Assembly: GCA_028867235.1 (NCBI GenBank)
Contig: JAGWGS010000094.1
Coordinates: forward strand, 1-5,497
Reading direction: 5' to 3'
DNA length: 5,497 bases
DNA from: Nitrososphaerota archaeon
Lineage (GTDB): Archaea > Thermoproteota > Nitrososphaeria > Nitrososphaerales > Nitrosopumilaceae
Shown here: positions 5,090-5,497 of the stretch, piece after piece
Layout: each line of letters opens with the position of its first letter
How positions within the stretch are numbered: the stretch's first letter is position 1
Position numbers and translations under genes: made by a program
Notes under the pieces: model-generated
What the model saw: only the letters and a program-made list of their open reading frames with translations
Told to the model about the DNA's origin: nothing
Databases searched by the model: none

Positions 5090-5497
5090 GACTTGTCGTC
5101 CTCCACTACTAGTGATCCTCTCATGTTGTAATGCAACAACCCACAATATTCTCTACATTGGATTGGGAACTCACCTGTTTGGTCTGGTGCAAACCATGCG
5201 TGGTTTACATGGCCCGGTACTGCATCTTCAAAGACTACCCAGTCTGGAATGTTAAATGAGTGCATTACATCCTTTGAATAAATCTCAAATTTATACGCGT
5301 GTCCTTTCTTCAAGTGTAAAGTGCTGATTTCCTTTGTTCCATCTTCATGTTCAAAGCTCCAGAACCACTGCTGGCCTGTAACCTTGATTGTTTCTGCATC
5401 TGCCGGAACTTGCTCTACTTCCTTTTGTACAACCCAAGAATCTACACCTACGTACACCAAAATAGCAATAACGACGCCGACAAATACCCATTCTGCT
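5086..5497 (-). CDS. coxB: Heme-copper oxidase subunit II (CuA subunit), N-terminus outside window
   Basis: Subunit II takes electrons from a soluble or anchored donor and passes them through its dinuclear CuA centre to subunit I. The frame is open to the right edge; 136 residues are visible. They begin in the last membrane helix (AEWVFVGVVIAILVYVGV), followed by the aromatic QQWFWSFEH motif on the electron path. A cupredoxin domain outside the membrane then carries a complete CuA set: H79 (VMHSF), then C114-R-E116-Y-C118-G-L-L-H122-Y-N-M125, the canonical C-x-E-x-C-x3-H-x2-M. No heme-binding CxxCH follows, so it is not a caa3-type fusion. Transcription runs from coxB into coxA, cupredoxin and ctaA. 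The first ATG-like codon in the window, TTG at 5460, lies inside the membrane helix and is not the true start. The promoter is outside the window. Confidence 0.95.
   Translation of the reverse strand, partial: AEWVFVGVVIAILVYVGVDSWVVQKEVEQVPADAETIKVTGQQWFWSFEHEDGTKEISTLHLKKGHAYKFEIYSKDVMHSFNIPDWVVFEDAVPGHVNHAWFAPDQTGEFPIQCREYCGLLHYNMRGSLVVEDDKS

Noticed and set aside
5460..5460. TTG at 5460 as the start of coxB
   Set aside because: The frame continues upstream to the window edge and encodes the first part of the membrane helix, so the true start is outside the window.

Overview
The window looks like chromosome from an ammonia-oxidising archaeon of the Nitrososphaerota (Thaumarchaeota), probably of the Nitrosopumilus type. 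Four things point there: moderately low GC; TATA boxes placed for leaderless transcripts; a tRNA with a canonical bulge-helix-bulge intron; and a heme-copper oxidase operon whose electron-transfer partner is a membrane-anchored blue-copper (cupredoxin) protein rather than a cytochrome c. The assignment comes from reading the sequence alone and was not tested by database search.

Layout. Positions 1-653 (+) hold the 3' end of an NHL-repeat (beta-propeller) protein gene with near-identical internal DNA repeats and a His/Asn-rich tail. It converges on an intron-containing tRNA-Lys(CUU) gene at 674-762 (-). Next is an SRPBCC-fold protein at 818-1414 (-) with a C-terminal segment resembling a ribbon-helix-helix domain. 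A divergent promoter region of about 100 bp separates it from an unrecognised secreted, membrane-anchored protein at 1513-2067 (+). That gene overlaps the last gene of the oxidase operon tail to tail by 11 bp.

The oxidase operon runs on the minus strand, in transcription order: coxB (CuA subunit II, 5' end outside the window, ends 5086), coxA (subunit I, 5030-3489), a double cupredoxin (3487-2507) and ctaA (compact heme A synthase, 2503-2057). The last three genes are separated by only 1 and 3 bp. Together they give a coherent unit: the cupredoxin protein probably carries electrons on the outer membrane face, subunit II takes them in through CuA, subunit I reduces oxygen at the heme-CuB centre, and CtaA makes the heme A that subunit I needs. 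Subunit I keeps the D-channel residues but has His where the K-channel Lys of bacterial A1 oxidases lies.

I found no mobile element, CRISPR array or phage-like gene. The most notable points are the K-channel substitution, the tandem cupredoxin in the oxidase operon, the SRPBCC plus RHH-like architecture, and the convergent overlap in which each gene end seems to carry the other gene's T-rich terminator.
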